Assembly (NCBI RefSeq): GCF_029892565.1 | Contig: NZ_JARXVH010000018.1 | Location: 1 to 64,000, forward strand | Direction: 5' to 3' | Source of the DNA: Streptomyces pseudovenezuelae | Lineage (GTDB): Bacteria; Actinomycetota; Actinomycetes; Streptomycetales; Streptomycetaceae | Length of the DNA stretch: 64,000 nt | Part shown: in pieces, positions 33,498 through 41,983 of the stretch | How positions within the stretch are numbered: the stretch's first letter is position 1 | Layout of the letters: each line of letters opens with the position of its first letter | Made by a program: the position numbers and the translations under genes | Notes under the pieces: model-generated | What the model saw: the letters and a program-made list of their open reading frames with translations, nothing else | Database searches by the model: none | Told to the model about the DNA's origin: nothing

Positions 33498-34574
33498 ATG
33501 GCGCTCGACTCGTACGTCGGCCTCGGCCGGTCCGGCCTCAACGTGAGCCCCTTCTGCCTTGGCGCGATGAACTTCGGCGACGCCGGCGGCTTCGGCACCG
33601 GTGTCGAGGAGTCCGAGAAGATCCTCCAGACCTACCTCGACCACGGCGGCAACTTCGTCGACACCGCGAACTTCTACACCGGCGGCCAGTCGGAGGAGAT
33701 CCTCGGCGACTACCTCGCCGCCCACCCCGGCCTGCGCGATCGCCTGGTCCTGGCCACCAAGTTCTACGGCAACCTCCACCCCGGCGACCCCAACGGCGGC
33801 GGCGCGAGCCGCAAGGCGATCATCGGCCAGCTGGAGGCGTCGCTGCGCCGGCTGCGCACCGACTACATCGACCTGTACTGGCTGCACAACCACGACTGGT
33901 CCACGCCGCTCGAGGAGACCCTGCGCACCCTGGACGACCTGGTCACCGCCGGAAAGATCCGCTACGTCGGCTTCTCCGACACCCCGGCCTGGTTCACGGC
34001 CAAGGCCCACACCATGGCGCTGCTGCGCGGCTGGACCCCCGTCACCGCGCTCCAGATGGAGTACTCCCTGCTGGAGCGGACCATCGAGGGCGAGCTGATC
34101 CCGCTCGCCGAGGACGCCGGCATGGGCGTGCTGCCCTGGAGCCCCCTCAAGAGCGGCTACCTCTCGGGCAAGTACCGCCGTGACCAGGCCCCCTCGGACT
34201 CCCGGCGCGCGTCGGTCCTCGGGGCCCCCACCGACGCCCAGTTCACGGTCATCGAGGCGCTGGCCGGCATCGCCGAGGAGATCGGCGCGAGCCCCGCCGC
34301 CGTAGCCCTCTCCTGGGTCCGGAACCGCCCCGGCATCACCTCGACCCTCATCGGCCCCCGCACGCTCCAGCACCTGGAGGCCAACCTCGCGGGCCTCGAC
34401 GTACACCTCACGCCGGAGCAGACCGCCGTCCTGGACGACGTGTCCGCTCCGACGCTGAACTTCCCCTTCGAGTTGAACCGGAGCATGGGGCGGATGCTCA
34501 AGTACGCCGGTGCGACGGTGGACGGGGAGGAGAGCGGGGTGCACTTCCTGGTGCAGGGCGGCGTCCGCCACTGA
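33498..34574 (+). CDS. aldo/keto reductase
   Basis: The gene encodes a 358-residue NADPH-dependent oxidoreductase with the TIM-barrel AKR fold. The catalytic tetrad can be read as Asp and Tyr in FVDTANFYTGG, Lys in LATKFYGNL and His in WLHNHDWS. The cofactor-binding C terminus shows STLIGPRTLQHLEANLAGLDV. The subgroup resembles YajO/YghZ-type general aldehyde and sugar reductases; the substrate is unknown. GAGGAGCATTCC precedes the ATG, a good site. It sits alone between the divergent methyltransferase gene and a convergent methyltransferase-like gene. Confidence 0.92.
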   Translation: MALDSYVGLGRSGLNVSPFCLGAMNFGDAGGFGTGVEESEKILQTYLDHGGNFVDTANFYTGGQSEEILGDYLAAHPGLRDRLVLATKFYGNLHPGDPNGGGASRKAIIGQLEASLRRLRTDYIDLYWLHNHDWSTPLEETLRTLDDLVTAGKIRYVGFSDTPAWFTAKAHTMALLRGWTPVTALQMEYSLLERTIEGELIPLAEDAGMGVLPWSPLKSGYLSGKYRRDQAPSDSRRASVLGAPTDAQFTVIEALAGIAEEIGASPAAVALSWVRNRPGITSTLIGPRTLQHLEANLAGLDVHLTPEQTAVLDDVSAPTLNFPFELNRSMGRMLKYAGATVDGEESGVHFLVQGGVRH

Positions 34575-34595
34575 GCCGGGCGACCGGGGTGCCGG

Positions 34596-35741
34596 TCACT
34601 CCATGGCGACCAGACGCCAGAGGGATGTGGTTTCGGCGCTCCGTGCCGTGTGGAGTGGGTCGTCGGCGTCCTTGGCGCGTGGGTGCCGGGGCTTGGTGTC
34701 GATCCTGCCCACGACGCGCAGGCCTGCCGCCCCGACAGCGTCGAGCAGGTGTCGGCGGGTCCGGAGGCCGAGGTGTTCGGCCAGGTCGGACAGGATGAGC
34801 CAACCCTCGCCGCCCGGTCGGAGATGAGCGGACAGCCCCGCGAGGAAACCGTGGAGCATGGTGCTGTCCGGGTCGTGGACGCCCTGCTCGATGGGCCCGG
34901 TCGGACGGGCGGGGAGCCAGGGCGGGTTGCAGACGACGAGGTCGGCGCGCCTTTCAGGGCCTTCGGGGAACAGGCCGGGGCCCGACACCTCGATGCGGTC
35001 GGTCAGCCCGAGCCGGTGGACGTTCTCCCTGGCGCAGGCCAGGGCGCGTGGGCTGATGTCGGTGGCCACGACGCGGTTGATCCCGCGGCGGGCAAGGACC
35101 GCGGCGAGGACGCCGGTTCCGGTGCCGAGATCGAAAGCTGTGCTGGAGGCAGGGAGTTGTCGGGCTACGGCTGGCAGCGGCGCGCGGGCGACCAGGTCGA
35201 CGTACTCACCTCTGACGGGTGCGAACACTCCGTAGTGGGGGTGGACGCGTGCGGAGAGCGCCGGGACGTCGACCCCCTTGAGACGCCACTGATGAGCGCC
35301 GATGACTCCCAGCAGTTCCCGGAGTGAGACCGCCATGGGCTCCGTCGCGGGGCCGTAAGCCTCCTGGCACGCCTGGCGGAGGTCGGGAGCCCGGCGCAGG
35401 GCCAGGTTGTAGTCGCCGTCCAGCACCACCAGGAGCTTCCCGAGGACACGGGCGCGGTGACTGCTGCTGCGACGGTGCTGGTGGAAGGAGTCGCTCGGGG
35501 AGGTGCTGGGCCTGGACGGCTTGCGGTCGATGCGACGGCCCATCGCCTGCAGCAGCTGCCGGGCGTTGTGGAAGTCGCCCTGCCAGAGCAGGGCCGTTCC
35601 CTCGCAGGCCTGTCGGTAGGCGTCGTCGGCCTTTGTCCGGTCGTCGGCGAGGACGGTTCGCTTTGGAAGAGGGGCGCCGTTCTCGGAATGCCAGTGCGCG
35701 GACCGGTGGGTGTGGCCTTGGGTCCAGTTGATCGTGGACAC
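34596..35741 (-). CDS. class I SAM-dependent methyltransferase with an N-terminal helical region
   Basis: The protein has 381 residues. The C-terminal half is a Rossmann methyltransferase of the HemK/RlmG-like group: FDLGTGTGVLAAVLARRG (motif I), VATDISPRALACARENV, and the NPPW motif in LVVCNPPWLPARP, which in relatives binds a planar amide or base amine. Residues 1-150 are helical, with ADDAYRQACEGTALLWQGDFHNARQLLQ. A conserved ARVHPHYGVFAPVRGEYVDLV links the two parts. It is probably an N-methyltransferase for protein glutamine or a nucleic acid base, but the target is unknown. The GTG at 35741 has GAGGAG six bases away; extending to 35810 would add a cysteine-rich stretch with no family match. 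Confidence 0.82.
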   Translation of the reverse strand: MSTINWTQGHTHRSAHWHSENGAPLPKRTVLADDRTKADDAYRQACEGTALLWQGDFHNARQLLQAMGRRIDRKPSRPSTSPSDSFHQHRRSSSHRARVLGKLLVVLDGDYNLALRRAPDLRQACQEAYGPATEPMAVSLRELLGVIGAHQWRLKGVDVPALSARVHPHYGVFAPVRGEYVDLVARAPLPAVARQLPASSTAFDLGTGTGVLAAVLARRGINRVVATDISPRALACARENVHRLGLTDRIEVSGPGLFPEGPERRADLVVCNPPWLPARPTGPIEQGVHDPDSTMLHGFLAGLSAHLRPGGEGWLILSDLAEHLGLRTRRHLLDAVGAAGLRVVGRIDTKPRHPRAKDADDPLHTARSAETTSLWRLVAME

Positions 35742-35807
35742 CACGTACTCCTCGTGATCGAACGTGCAGGGGCACGAAGAGCACTTCGACGAGGAGCAGG
35801 CACAACC

Positions 35808-35832
35808 CACGTCTGTCCGGTGAACAGACGTG
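35808..35832. promoter_or_regulatory. 9-bp inverted repeat upstream of the methyltransferase
   Basis: CACGTCTGT (35808-35816) pairs perfectly with ACAGACGTG (35824-35832) across 7 bases, 67 bases upstream of the GTG at 35741. It is a candidate operator. A terminator for leftward transcripts is less likely at this position. Confidence 0.45.
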
Positions 35833-35855
35833 TGCGTTGAGGCAGTTGTTCGCTA

Positions 35856-35883
35856 CCGCCCTCGCGTCGAAGCGCGAGGGCGG
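35856..35883. terminator. 11-bp perfect hairpin
   Basis: CCGCCCTCGCG (35856-35866) pairs with CGCGAGGGCGG (35873-35883) around a TCGAAG loop. It is terminator-like, but no gene clearly ends at it on either strand, so it may insulate the two divergent units. Confidence 0.55.
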
Positions 35884-35926
35884 ACATCCCAGACAACCAT
35901 GCCGAGCATCAGGGTCAGGCCTTTCG

Positions 35927-36127
35927 GAGGAGTGGGCAGCAGACTACGCCGCCGCGCGGACCGCAGACGACCGCTCGATGTGCCTCGCGGCAGAGCCGGG
36001 GTTCAGCGAAGTGGAGCGGTTCCGGGCCTGGGACGCCGAGCAGTGGCTCGTCCTGCGCTCCCCTGTGGCGCAGGACGCTCGAGCCCGACGTCGCCAGGTC
36101 GGATGCCCCGTTGAGGTGGCGGAATGA
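35927..36127 (+). pseudogene. possible gene remnant without a start codon
   Basis: From about 35927 to the TGA at 36127 the frame uses G or C in most third positions and reads as a plausible globular tail (EEWAADYAAARTADDRSM, then RFRAWDAEQWLVLRSPVAQ). The only in-frame starts are TTG codons at 35837 and 35846, before the 35856 hairpin, and neither has a ribosome binding site. It may be the end of a small protein gene whose 5' part was lost or frameshifted. I do not recognise the family. Confidence 0.3.
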
Positions 36128-36276
36128 GCGGTACACGTTGTCGTACCGTGCTTTCGCCCGGTGACCGCCCGGGACAACTCCACGCTCGCACCGCACTGTT
36201 GTGGCGTTCTTGTGGAATCCTTGCGACGCGTCGGTGGCCGGGCGTGGCTGGTTGACCTTTGCCGGGGGATACACGT

Positions 36277-39200
36277 ATGGATCTGCGACTGCTGGGGCCG
36301 CTGGAGTTATGGGCCGCGGGCCGGCGGCTGGACCTGGGTCAGCCCAGGCAGTGCGCGGTACTGGCGGCGCTCGGTGCCGATGCCGGTCGTCCGGTGACCA
36401 TGGAGTCGCTGGTGGACCGGATCTGGGACGACACGCCACCCAGCGGGGCACGCTCCGCGCTCTACGCCCACGTCAGTCGGATCCGGCGATTACTCGAGGA
36501 GGCGGCCCGGGCCGAGGGGTGCGAGGACCGGCCGCCGCTCCGCCTGCTCCGGGTGACCGGAGGATATGTCCTGGACGCGCCGGGGGAACGCGTCGACCTG
36601 CTGCGCTTCCGCCGGCTCGTGGCGCGGGCCCGCGACACGCACCGAGACGACAACGACCGCAGCGAACTGCTGCGGGAGGCACTGGACTTGTGGCGCGGAG
36701 TCCCTCTGGCCGGTCTGGCCGGAGCGTGGGCGGAGCGGATGCGCACGACCCTGGGCCAGGAACGCGTCGACACGGCCATCGCCTGGGCCCGGACCGAGAC
36801 GAGGACCGGGAACCCGCTCGACGTGGTCGCTCGGATGCGTGGCCTTGTCGCCGAGTATCCCCTGGTCGAACCCCTGGCCGCCGAGCTCGTCCGGGCCCTG
36901 GCCGCGTCCGGCAGGAACGCCGAGGCGCTGGAGTGCTACACCCTGGCCCGGCGGCGGCTGATGGAGGAACTCGGCTCCGAGCCCGGCGCGGAACTGCGTG
37001 CCGTCCATGACGCGGTGCTGCACAGCACGGGCGAACCACCGCTCCGCGAGCCCGCCCCGCCCGCCGCGGCGGCAGCCCCCGCCCGGCCCGTCCCGGCTCA
37101 ACTTCCCGCCGACGTACCGGCGTTCACCGGTCGGGCCGAGCAACTGACGGAGCTGTCCGAGTGTCTGGTCACCGCCGGAGAGGGGCGGCAGCCCGCCACC
37201 GCGGTCGTGATCTCCGCTGTCTCCGGCACCGCGGGAGTGGGCAAGACCGCCCTGGCGGTCCGTTGGGCCCACCGCGTGCGGGACGAGTTCCCCGACGGGC
37301 AGCTCTATGTGAACCTGCGTGGCTTCGACGTGAAGGAGCCGGTGTCCCCGGCGGACGCCCTTTCGGGTTTCCTCGCCGCACTCGGGGTGCCCGGCCGGGA
37401 CATCCCGCAGGAGCCGGAGGAGCGTGCCGCGCGCTACCGGACCGAGCTGTCCGGACGGCGCCTGCTGATCGTCCTGGACAACGCGTCGTCGGCCGAACAG
37501 GTGCGCCCGCTGCTGCCGGGTACGCCCACCTGCAAGGTGCTGGTGACCAGCCGGGACTCACTGGCCGGCCTGGTGGCCATGCACGGCGCGCACCGGCTCG
37601 TCCTCGACCTGCTGCCGCCCGCCGACGCCGTCAGCCTGCTGCGCACCCTCATCGGCGACCGGATCGACGCCGAGCCCGAGGCCGCGGCGGCGCTGTCGGA
37701 GCAGTGCGGCCGGCTGCCTCTGGCCCTTCGAGTGGCGGCCGAACTGGCGCTCTCCGAGCCGGACGTGCCGTTGGCCGAGCTGAGCGAGGAGCTCACCGAC
37801 CACCGCAAGCGGCTGGACCTGCTGGACGTCGGCGGGGACCCCCGGGCCGCCGTACGGGCCGTGTTCTCCTGGTCCTACCAACGGCTCCCCGCCGACGCCG
37901 CGGCCACCTTCCGGCTGCTGGGCCTGCACCCCGGCCCCGACTTCGACGCCCGCGCGGCCGCCGCCCTCGCCGGCGTGTCCTTCCACGACGCCCGGCGCAT
38001 GGTCGCGGTGCTCACCCGCGCCCACCTGATCCAGCCGACGCGCCCCGGCCGCTACGGCATGCACGACCTGCTGCGCGTCTACGCCGCCTGGCAGGCCGAG
38101 ACCCAGGACACCGAGAACGACCGGGACCTGGCACTGGGCCGCCTCTTCGACCACTACCTCGCCGGTGCGGCGGCCGCGATGGACCTCCTGTACCCGGCGG
38201 AGCGCCACCTGGGGCCCCGCGTCACCGCGCGGAGCACCGCCCTGCCGCACCTGGCGGACGCGGCGCAGGCGCGGAGCTGGCTGGACACCGAGCAGCCGGT
38301 CCTGGTGGCCGTCTGCGCCGAGGCAGCCGCGCGCGGCTGGGCCGAGCACGCCACCCGCACGGCCACCGTCCTGCACCGTTACTTCGAGAGCGGCGGACAC
38401 TTCGCCGACGCTCTGGCCGTCTACGCCCACGCGAGCCGCTCGGCCCGGCAGGCGAACGACCATGAGGGCGAGGCCGACGTGCTGACCTGCCTCGGCGTCA
38501 TCCAGCGCCGGCTCGCGCGGTACGAGGCGGCGGTGACCCACCACGAGGAGGCGCTCGCCCTCTACCGGCGGATCGGCAACCGCATCGGCGAGGCACGCAA
38601 TCTGACCAACCTGGGAGTGCTCCACGAACTGCGGGGTCAGTACCGTCAGGCACTGGACTGCCACGGCCAGGCCGTCACGCTGTTCCGGCAGGCCGGCGAT
38701 GGGGGCGGTCAGGCGGACGCGTTGAACAACCTGGGCATCATCCACGAACTCCTGCACGAGTACGAGACGGCCGCGGACAACCACCGCCAGGCCCTGGCGC
38801 TGTTCCGGGAGGCCGGGCACGTCTTCGGAGAGGCTTCCGCCCTCGGCAACCTCGGCATCGTCCAGAACCGGCTCGGCGACCACGCCGCCGCGGCCGACAC
38901 CTTCCAGCAGATCCTGACCGCGTTTCGCAGTCTCGGGCACCGCTCCGGGGAGGCGCACGCGCTCTCCAACCTCGGCGACACCTGCGCCAAGCTCGCCCGG
39001 TACCAGACCGCCGCCGACCACCAGCGCACGGCTCTCGTCCTGTTCCGGAGGATCGGCGAACGGTACGGCGAGGTGGGCGCCCTCAACGGGCTGGGCGAAG
39101 CCCTGTTCGGCCTGGACCAGTTCACCGAGGCGCTCGCGGCGCACACCGAGGCGCTGACCGTGGCGACCGAGATCAAGGACCAGGAGGAACAAGCACGCGC

Positions 39201-39372
39201 CCACATCGGGACGGCCCAGGTCCATCAGGAGACGGGCGATCACGGACGCTCCCGCGAGCACTGGCAACGCGCCCTCGATCTCTACACGGCGCTGAACTCC
39301 CCCCGGGCCGCCGAGGTACGCGACCGGCTGGCGGGCCTGGACGAGGACGCCCGCCCCGCGGGGACACCCTGA
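36277..39372 (+). CDS. SARP/AfsR-type regulator with NB-ARC and TPR domains
   Basis: The gene encodes a 1031-residue transcriptional regulator. Residues ~1-100 form an OmpR-type winged helix (LGPLELWAAGRRLDLGQPRQ, ALYAHVSRIRRLL), ~100-245 the bacterial activator domain (RLVARARDTHRDDNDRSELL, ending in AVHDAVLHSTGE), ~280-560 an NB-ARC ATPase (Walker A GTAGVGKT with Lys323, Walker B RLLIVLDNASS). Seven 40-residue TPR units occupy ~740-1010. This is the AfsR architecture: activator of secondary-metabolite or developmental genes by binding repeats near -35 boxes. GGGGGAT lies before the ATG. Codons 11 (36307-36309) and 72 (36490-36492) are both TTA, so it should need bldA tRNA. No biosynthetic cluster is adjacent. 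Confidence 0.93.
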   Translation: MDLRLLGPLELWAAGRRLDLGQPRQCAVLAALGADAGRPVTMESLVDRIWDDTPPSGARSALYAHVSRIRRLLEEAARAEGCEDRPPLRLLRVTGGYVLDAPGERVDLLRFRRLVARARDTHRDDNDRSELLREALDLWRGVPLAGLAGAWAERMRTTLGQERVDTAIAWARTETRTGNPLDVVARMRGLVAEYPLVEPLAAELVRALAASGRNAEALECYTLARRRLMEELGSEPGAELRAVHDAVLHSTGEPPLREPAPPAAAAAPARPVPAQLPADVPAFTGRAEQLTELSECLVTAGEGRQPATAVVISAVSGTAGVGKTALAVRWAHRVRDEFPDGQLYVNLRGFDVKEPVSPADALSGFLAALGVPGRDIPQEPEERAARYRTELSGRRLLIVLDNASSAEQVRPLLPGTPTCKVLVTSRDSLAGLVAMHGAHRLVLDLLPPADAVSLLRTLIGDRIDAEPEAAAALSEQCGRLPLALRVAAELALSEPDVPLAELSEELTDHRKRLDLLDVGGDPRAAVRAVFSWSYQRLPADAAATFRLLGLHPGPDFDARAAAALAGVSFHDARRMVAVLTRAHLIQPTRPGRYGMHDLLRVYAAWQAETQDTENDRDLALGRLFDHYLAGAAAAMDLLYPAERHLGPRVTARSTALPHLADAAQARSWLDTEQPVLVAVCAEAAARGWAEHATRTATVLHRYFESGGHFADALAVYAHASRSARQANDHEGEADVLTCLGVIQRRLARYEAAVTHHEEALALYRRIGNRIGEARNLTNLGVLHELRGQYRQALDCHGQAVTLFRQAGDGGGQADALNNLGIIHELLHEYETAADNHRQALALFREAGHVFGEASALGNLGIVQNRLGDHAAAADTFQQILTAFRSLGHRSGEAHALSNLGDTCAKLARYQTAADHQRTALVLFRRIGERYGEVGALNGLGEALFGLDQFTEALAAHTEALTVATEIKDQEEQARAHIGTAQVHQETGDHGRSREHWQRALDLYTALNSPRAAEVRDRLAGLDEDARPAGTP

Positions 39373-39390
39373 GAGGGACCGGGGCCGGTC

Positions 39391-40446
39391 TCACAGGCTC
39401 TTGGCGCCACGTGCCGCCCCCGTGCTGTCCCGCACGATCAACCGAGGCACCGGCACCCGCACCGCCCGCGCCGGCCCTCCGTCCAGCAGCGCCGTCAGCT
39501 CCCGTGCCGCCGTCCGTCCGAACTCCACGCTGTCGCGGGACAGGGCGGACAACCAGGGCTTGACCATGCGGCACAGGGCCGAGTCCTCCCAGGCGACCAC
39601 CGAGACGTCGGCCGGTACGGCGAAGCCGAGTTCGGTGGCGGCGGCCACTCCGGCGACGGCCATCACGTCGTTGTCGTAGATCAGAGCGGTCGGGGGAGCG
39701 GGGTCCTCCAGGACGCGGCGGGTGACGGCGGCGCTCTCCGCGTCGGAGTAGTCGGTGGTCACCGACTGGATGCCGGTCAGGCCGCGTCGGGCGGCTTCCG
39801 CGCGCAGGGTGCGGACCCGGCGTTCGGTGTGGGCCAGGCCCGCGAGGCCCGCGATGTGCACGATCCGGTGGTGGCCGAGCGCGTAGAGACCGTCCACGAC
39901 CGCGGCCATCGCCGCCGCGTCGTCCGCCCACACCGTCGACAGACCGGGGTGGCGTTCGTCGGGTGCGCCGCCGATCACCACGGCGGGCAGGCCGAGTTCG
40001 TCGAGCAGGTCGGGGCGCGGGTCGTCGGTGCGGGGGTCGACGACGAGTACGCCGTCCACGCGATGTTCGGCCCACCAGCGCCGGTAGACAGCGCACTCGT
40101 CGTCGACGTCCTCGACCACCTGGAAGAGCAGGCCGAGATGACGCTCCGCCAGCACTTCCTGGATGCCCGAGACGAGCTGGAGGAAGAAGGAGTCGACGCC
40201 GAGCGTGTGCGCGGGGCGGGCCAGCACGAAGCCGACCGTGGCAGCGCCCTCGCCGGACAGCGCGCGCGCCGCCGTGCTGGGCCGCCAGCCCAACTGCTCG
40301 GCGACCCGGCGCACCCGGTCGCGGGTGACCTCGGAGACACCGGGACGGTCGTTGAGCGCGAAGGACACCGCGCTCTCGGAGACGCCGGCGCGCCGCGCGA
40401 TGTCCTTCATGGTCGGACGGCGCGCCGGGGACCGCTTCGCCGGCAT
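39391..40446 (-). CDS. LacI-family regulator of the N-glycan operon
   Basis: A repressor of 351 residues. The N-terminal LacI helix-turn-helix is clear (MKDIARRAGVSESAVSFALN, residues ~13-32). The sugar-binding domain follows, from VGFVLARPAHTLG through GVLVVDPRTDDPRPDL to YDNDVMAVAGVAAATELGFAVPADVSVVAWEDS. The ATG at 40446 has GGGGAT at about 5 bases; an ATG at 40458 has its site too close. It is divergent from the sugar-binding lipoprotein gene. The shared region carries three copies of a CTAATGCG motif, two of them as an 11-bp inverted pair. By position it very likely controls the operon at 40686-50225 and itself. The inducer is probably a mannose- or GlcNAc-containing sugar, by inference from the enzymes. 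Confidence 0.92.
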   Translation of the reverse strand: MPAKRSPARRPTMKDIARRAGVSESAVSFALNDRPGVSEVTRDRVRRVAEQLGWRPSTAARALSGEGAATVGFVLARPAHTLGVDSFFLQLVSGIQEVLAERHLGLLFQVVEDVDDECAVYRRWWAEHRVDGVLVVDPRTDDPRPDLLDELGLPAVVIGGAPDERHPGLSTVWADDAAAMAAVVDGLYALGHHRIVHIAGLAGLAHTERRVRTLRAEAARRGLTGIQSVTTDYSDAESAAVTRRVLEDPAPPTALIYDNDVMAVAGVAAATELGFAVPADVSVVAWEDSALCRMVKPWLSALSRDSVEFGRTAARELTALLDGGPARAVRVPVPRLIVRDSTGAARGAKSL

Positions 40447-40493
40447 GGTGATCCCCATTTCTCCACGATGCGACAGGGTGCAACGCGGTGCAG

Positions 40494-40531
40494 CTAATGC
40501 GCTTGAGTGCGATCACCCTAAAGCGCATTAG
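40494..40531. promoter_or_regulatory. paired LacI operators CTAATGCGCTT / AAGCGCATTAG
   Basis: CTAATGCGCTT (40494-40504) and its exact reverse complement AAGCGCATTAG (40521-40531) are separated by 16 bases. Each half is itself a near-palindrome centred on GCGC, as LacI sites are. The pair lies just upstream of the lacI gene start and in the shared divergent region. Confidence 0.75.
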
Positions 40532-40572
40532 TCGGAAGTGGCAAGCTTTCGACCGTGACCGTCTGACCTGCA

Positions 40573-40580
40573 CTAATGCG
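40573..40580 (+). promoter_or_regulatory. third CTAATGCG site
   Basis: CTAATGCG recurs at 40573-40580, nearer the lipoprotein gene, matching the first 8 bases of the operator at 40494. It suggests a third, weaker binding site and DNA looping. Confidence 0.55.
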
Positions 40581-40685
40581 GAATCTATTTCTTTAGCTGT
40601 GCTGAATCCATTGACTTTCCCCAAGAGCCCCGGGCATGGTCCATGGCGTCCCAGCCGCCGACGCCGCCCAGGGAGCAGTGTCACC

Positions 40686-41978
40686 GTGCCCATATCCCGC
40701 AGAGCCCTCGCCGCCACCGCCGTAGCCGCCCTCGTCCTGCCGCTGAGCGCCTGCGGTTCGGGGAGCGACGACGGTGGTTCCTCCGACGCCTCCGGCAAGG
40801 TGGAAGGCAACATCACCTTCCAGACCTGGAACCTGCGCGCGAACTTCAAGTCGTACTTCGAGGGCGTGATCGCCGACTTCGAGAAGCAGTACCCGGGCAC
40901 CCATGTGAAGTGGGTCGACCAGCCCGCCGAGGGCTACCCCGACAAGATCAGCGCCGACGCGGCCGGCGGCACCCTGCCCGACGTCGTCAACGTCTCCCCG
41001 GACCTCGTCGCCCCGCTCGCCAAGGCCGGCTTCGCGCTCGACCTCGACAAGAGCGCCGCGAAGTACAAGAAGGAGTATCTGGCGGGGGCTTGGGCCAGCC
41101 ACCAGATACCGGGCATGTCCGGCACGTACGCCTTCCCGTGGTACCTCAACACCGGGCCGCTCTTCTACAACAAGTCCCTCTTCAAGGAGGCTGGGCTCGA
41201 CCCCGAGCAGCCGCCGAAGACGTACGACGAACTCTTCACCGACGCCCTGGAGCTGGCGAAGAAGAGCGACGGCAAGGTCGCCACCCTCGCCAACGTGCCC
41301 ACCGTCGAGGACTTCGGCCGCTACGGCGTCGAGCTGATGAACAAGGAAGGCACCGGCTTCGCCTTCAACGACGCGAAGGGTGTCGAACTCCTCACCAAGT
41401 ACAAGGAGTTGTACGACGCCAAGGCGCTGGATCCGCAGGCGCTGACCGCGACCCCCGAGTCGTCCGGCAAGAAGTTCCTCACCGGGGCCGTCGCCATGAA
41501 CCCCGGCAGCGCCCTGGACCTCGGCAACTTCAAGAAGCAGGCGCCGAACCTGTACAAGAACATCGGCATCACGGACCAGATCACCAGCACCGGCCACGTC
41601 AACATGTACGTGATGGGCCTGATGGTCAACGCGCAGACCAAGAAGAAGCCCGCCGCGATCGCCTTCGCGCACTACGTCACCGACGCCGAGCACCAGATGT
41701 CCTTCGCCAAGAAGGTCGCCATCTTCCCGAGCACCGCCGGCTCGCTGGACGACCCGTACTTCACCAAGGAGGACGGCACCGACGAGACCCGCGTCCGGAT
41801 CGCCGCCGCCAAGTCGCTGAAGACCGCGGTCAATTACACGCCCGTGCTGTTCAGCGACCAGATGAAGACCGCTCTGCGCAACGAGGTGGCCAAGGCGCTG
41901 CAGGGCAAGGAGAGCCCGCAGGACGCGCTCGACAACGCTGTCAAGGCCTGCGACACGCTCCTCCAGCAGCAGGGCTGA
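40686..41978 (+). CDS. oligosaccharide-binding lipoprotein of an ABC importer
   Basis: The gene encodes a 430-residue extracellular solute-binding lipoprotein (family 1). The signal peptide carries the lipobox LSAC with Cys23 as lipid anchor, and is followed by a flexible GSGSDDGGSSD spacer. The body shows EGNITFQTWNLRANFKSYFE and the family pattern FPWYLNTGPLFYNKSLF. It would capture a sugar for the two permeases encoded downstream; context suggests oligomannose released by the GH85 enzyme. AGGGAG precedes the GTG. The ATPase is not in the operon, as usual for actinobacterial sugar importers that share MsiK. The gap to the first permease gene is 5 bases. Confidence 0.93.
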   Translation: MPISRRALAATAVAALVLPLSACGSGSDDGGSSDASGKVEGNITFQTWNLRANFKSYFEGVIADFEKQYPGTHVKWVDQPAEGYPDKISADAAGGTLPDVVNVSPDLVAPLAKAGFALDLDKSAAKYKKEYLAGAWASHQIPGMSGTYAFPWYLNTGPLFYNKSLFKEAGLDPEQPPKTYDELFTDALELAKKSDGKVATLANVPTVEDFGRYGVELMNKEGTGFAFNDAKGVELLTKYKELYDAKALDPQALTATPESSGKKFLTGAVAMNPGSALDLGNFKKQAPNLYKNIGITDQITSTGHVNMYVMGLMVNAQTKKKPAAIAFAHYVTDAEHQMSFAKKVAIFPSTAGSLDDPYFTKEDGTDETRVRIAAAKSLKTAVNYTPVLFSDQMKTALRNEVAKALQGKESPQDALDNAVKACDTLLQQQG

Positions 41979-41983
41979 CCGAC

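Larger units (their letters stand above)
35742..36276. other. 535-bp region upstream of the SARP gene
   Basis: This region holds two strong inverted repeats (35808-35832 and 35856-35883, listed separately) and an open stretch at about 35927-36127 with coding-like third positions but no credible start. The last 150 bases before the SARP start have no evident gene and probably contain its promoter. Confidence 0.5.

Noticed and set aside
35742..35810. Cysteine-rich N terminus on the 34596 methyltransferase
   Set aside because: GAGGAG points to the GTG at 35741, and the upstream codons match no family pattern.
36277..39372. Secondary-metabolite gene cluster around the SARP regulator
   Set aside because: No polyketide, peptide synthetase, terpene or similar core gene occurs in the window.
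39377..39390. GACCGG/CCGGTC hairpin between the convergent SARP and LacI genes
   Set aside because: The stem is only 6 bp with a 2-base loop, too weak to call a terminator.
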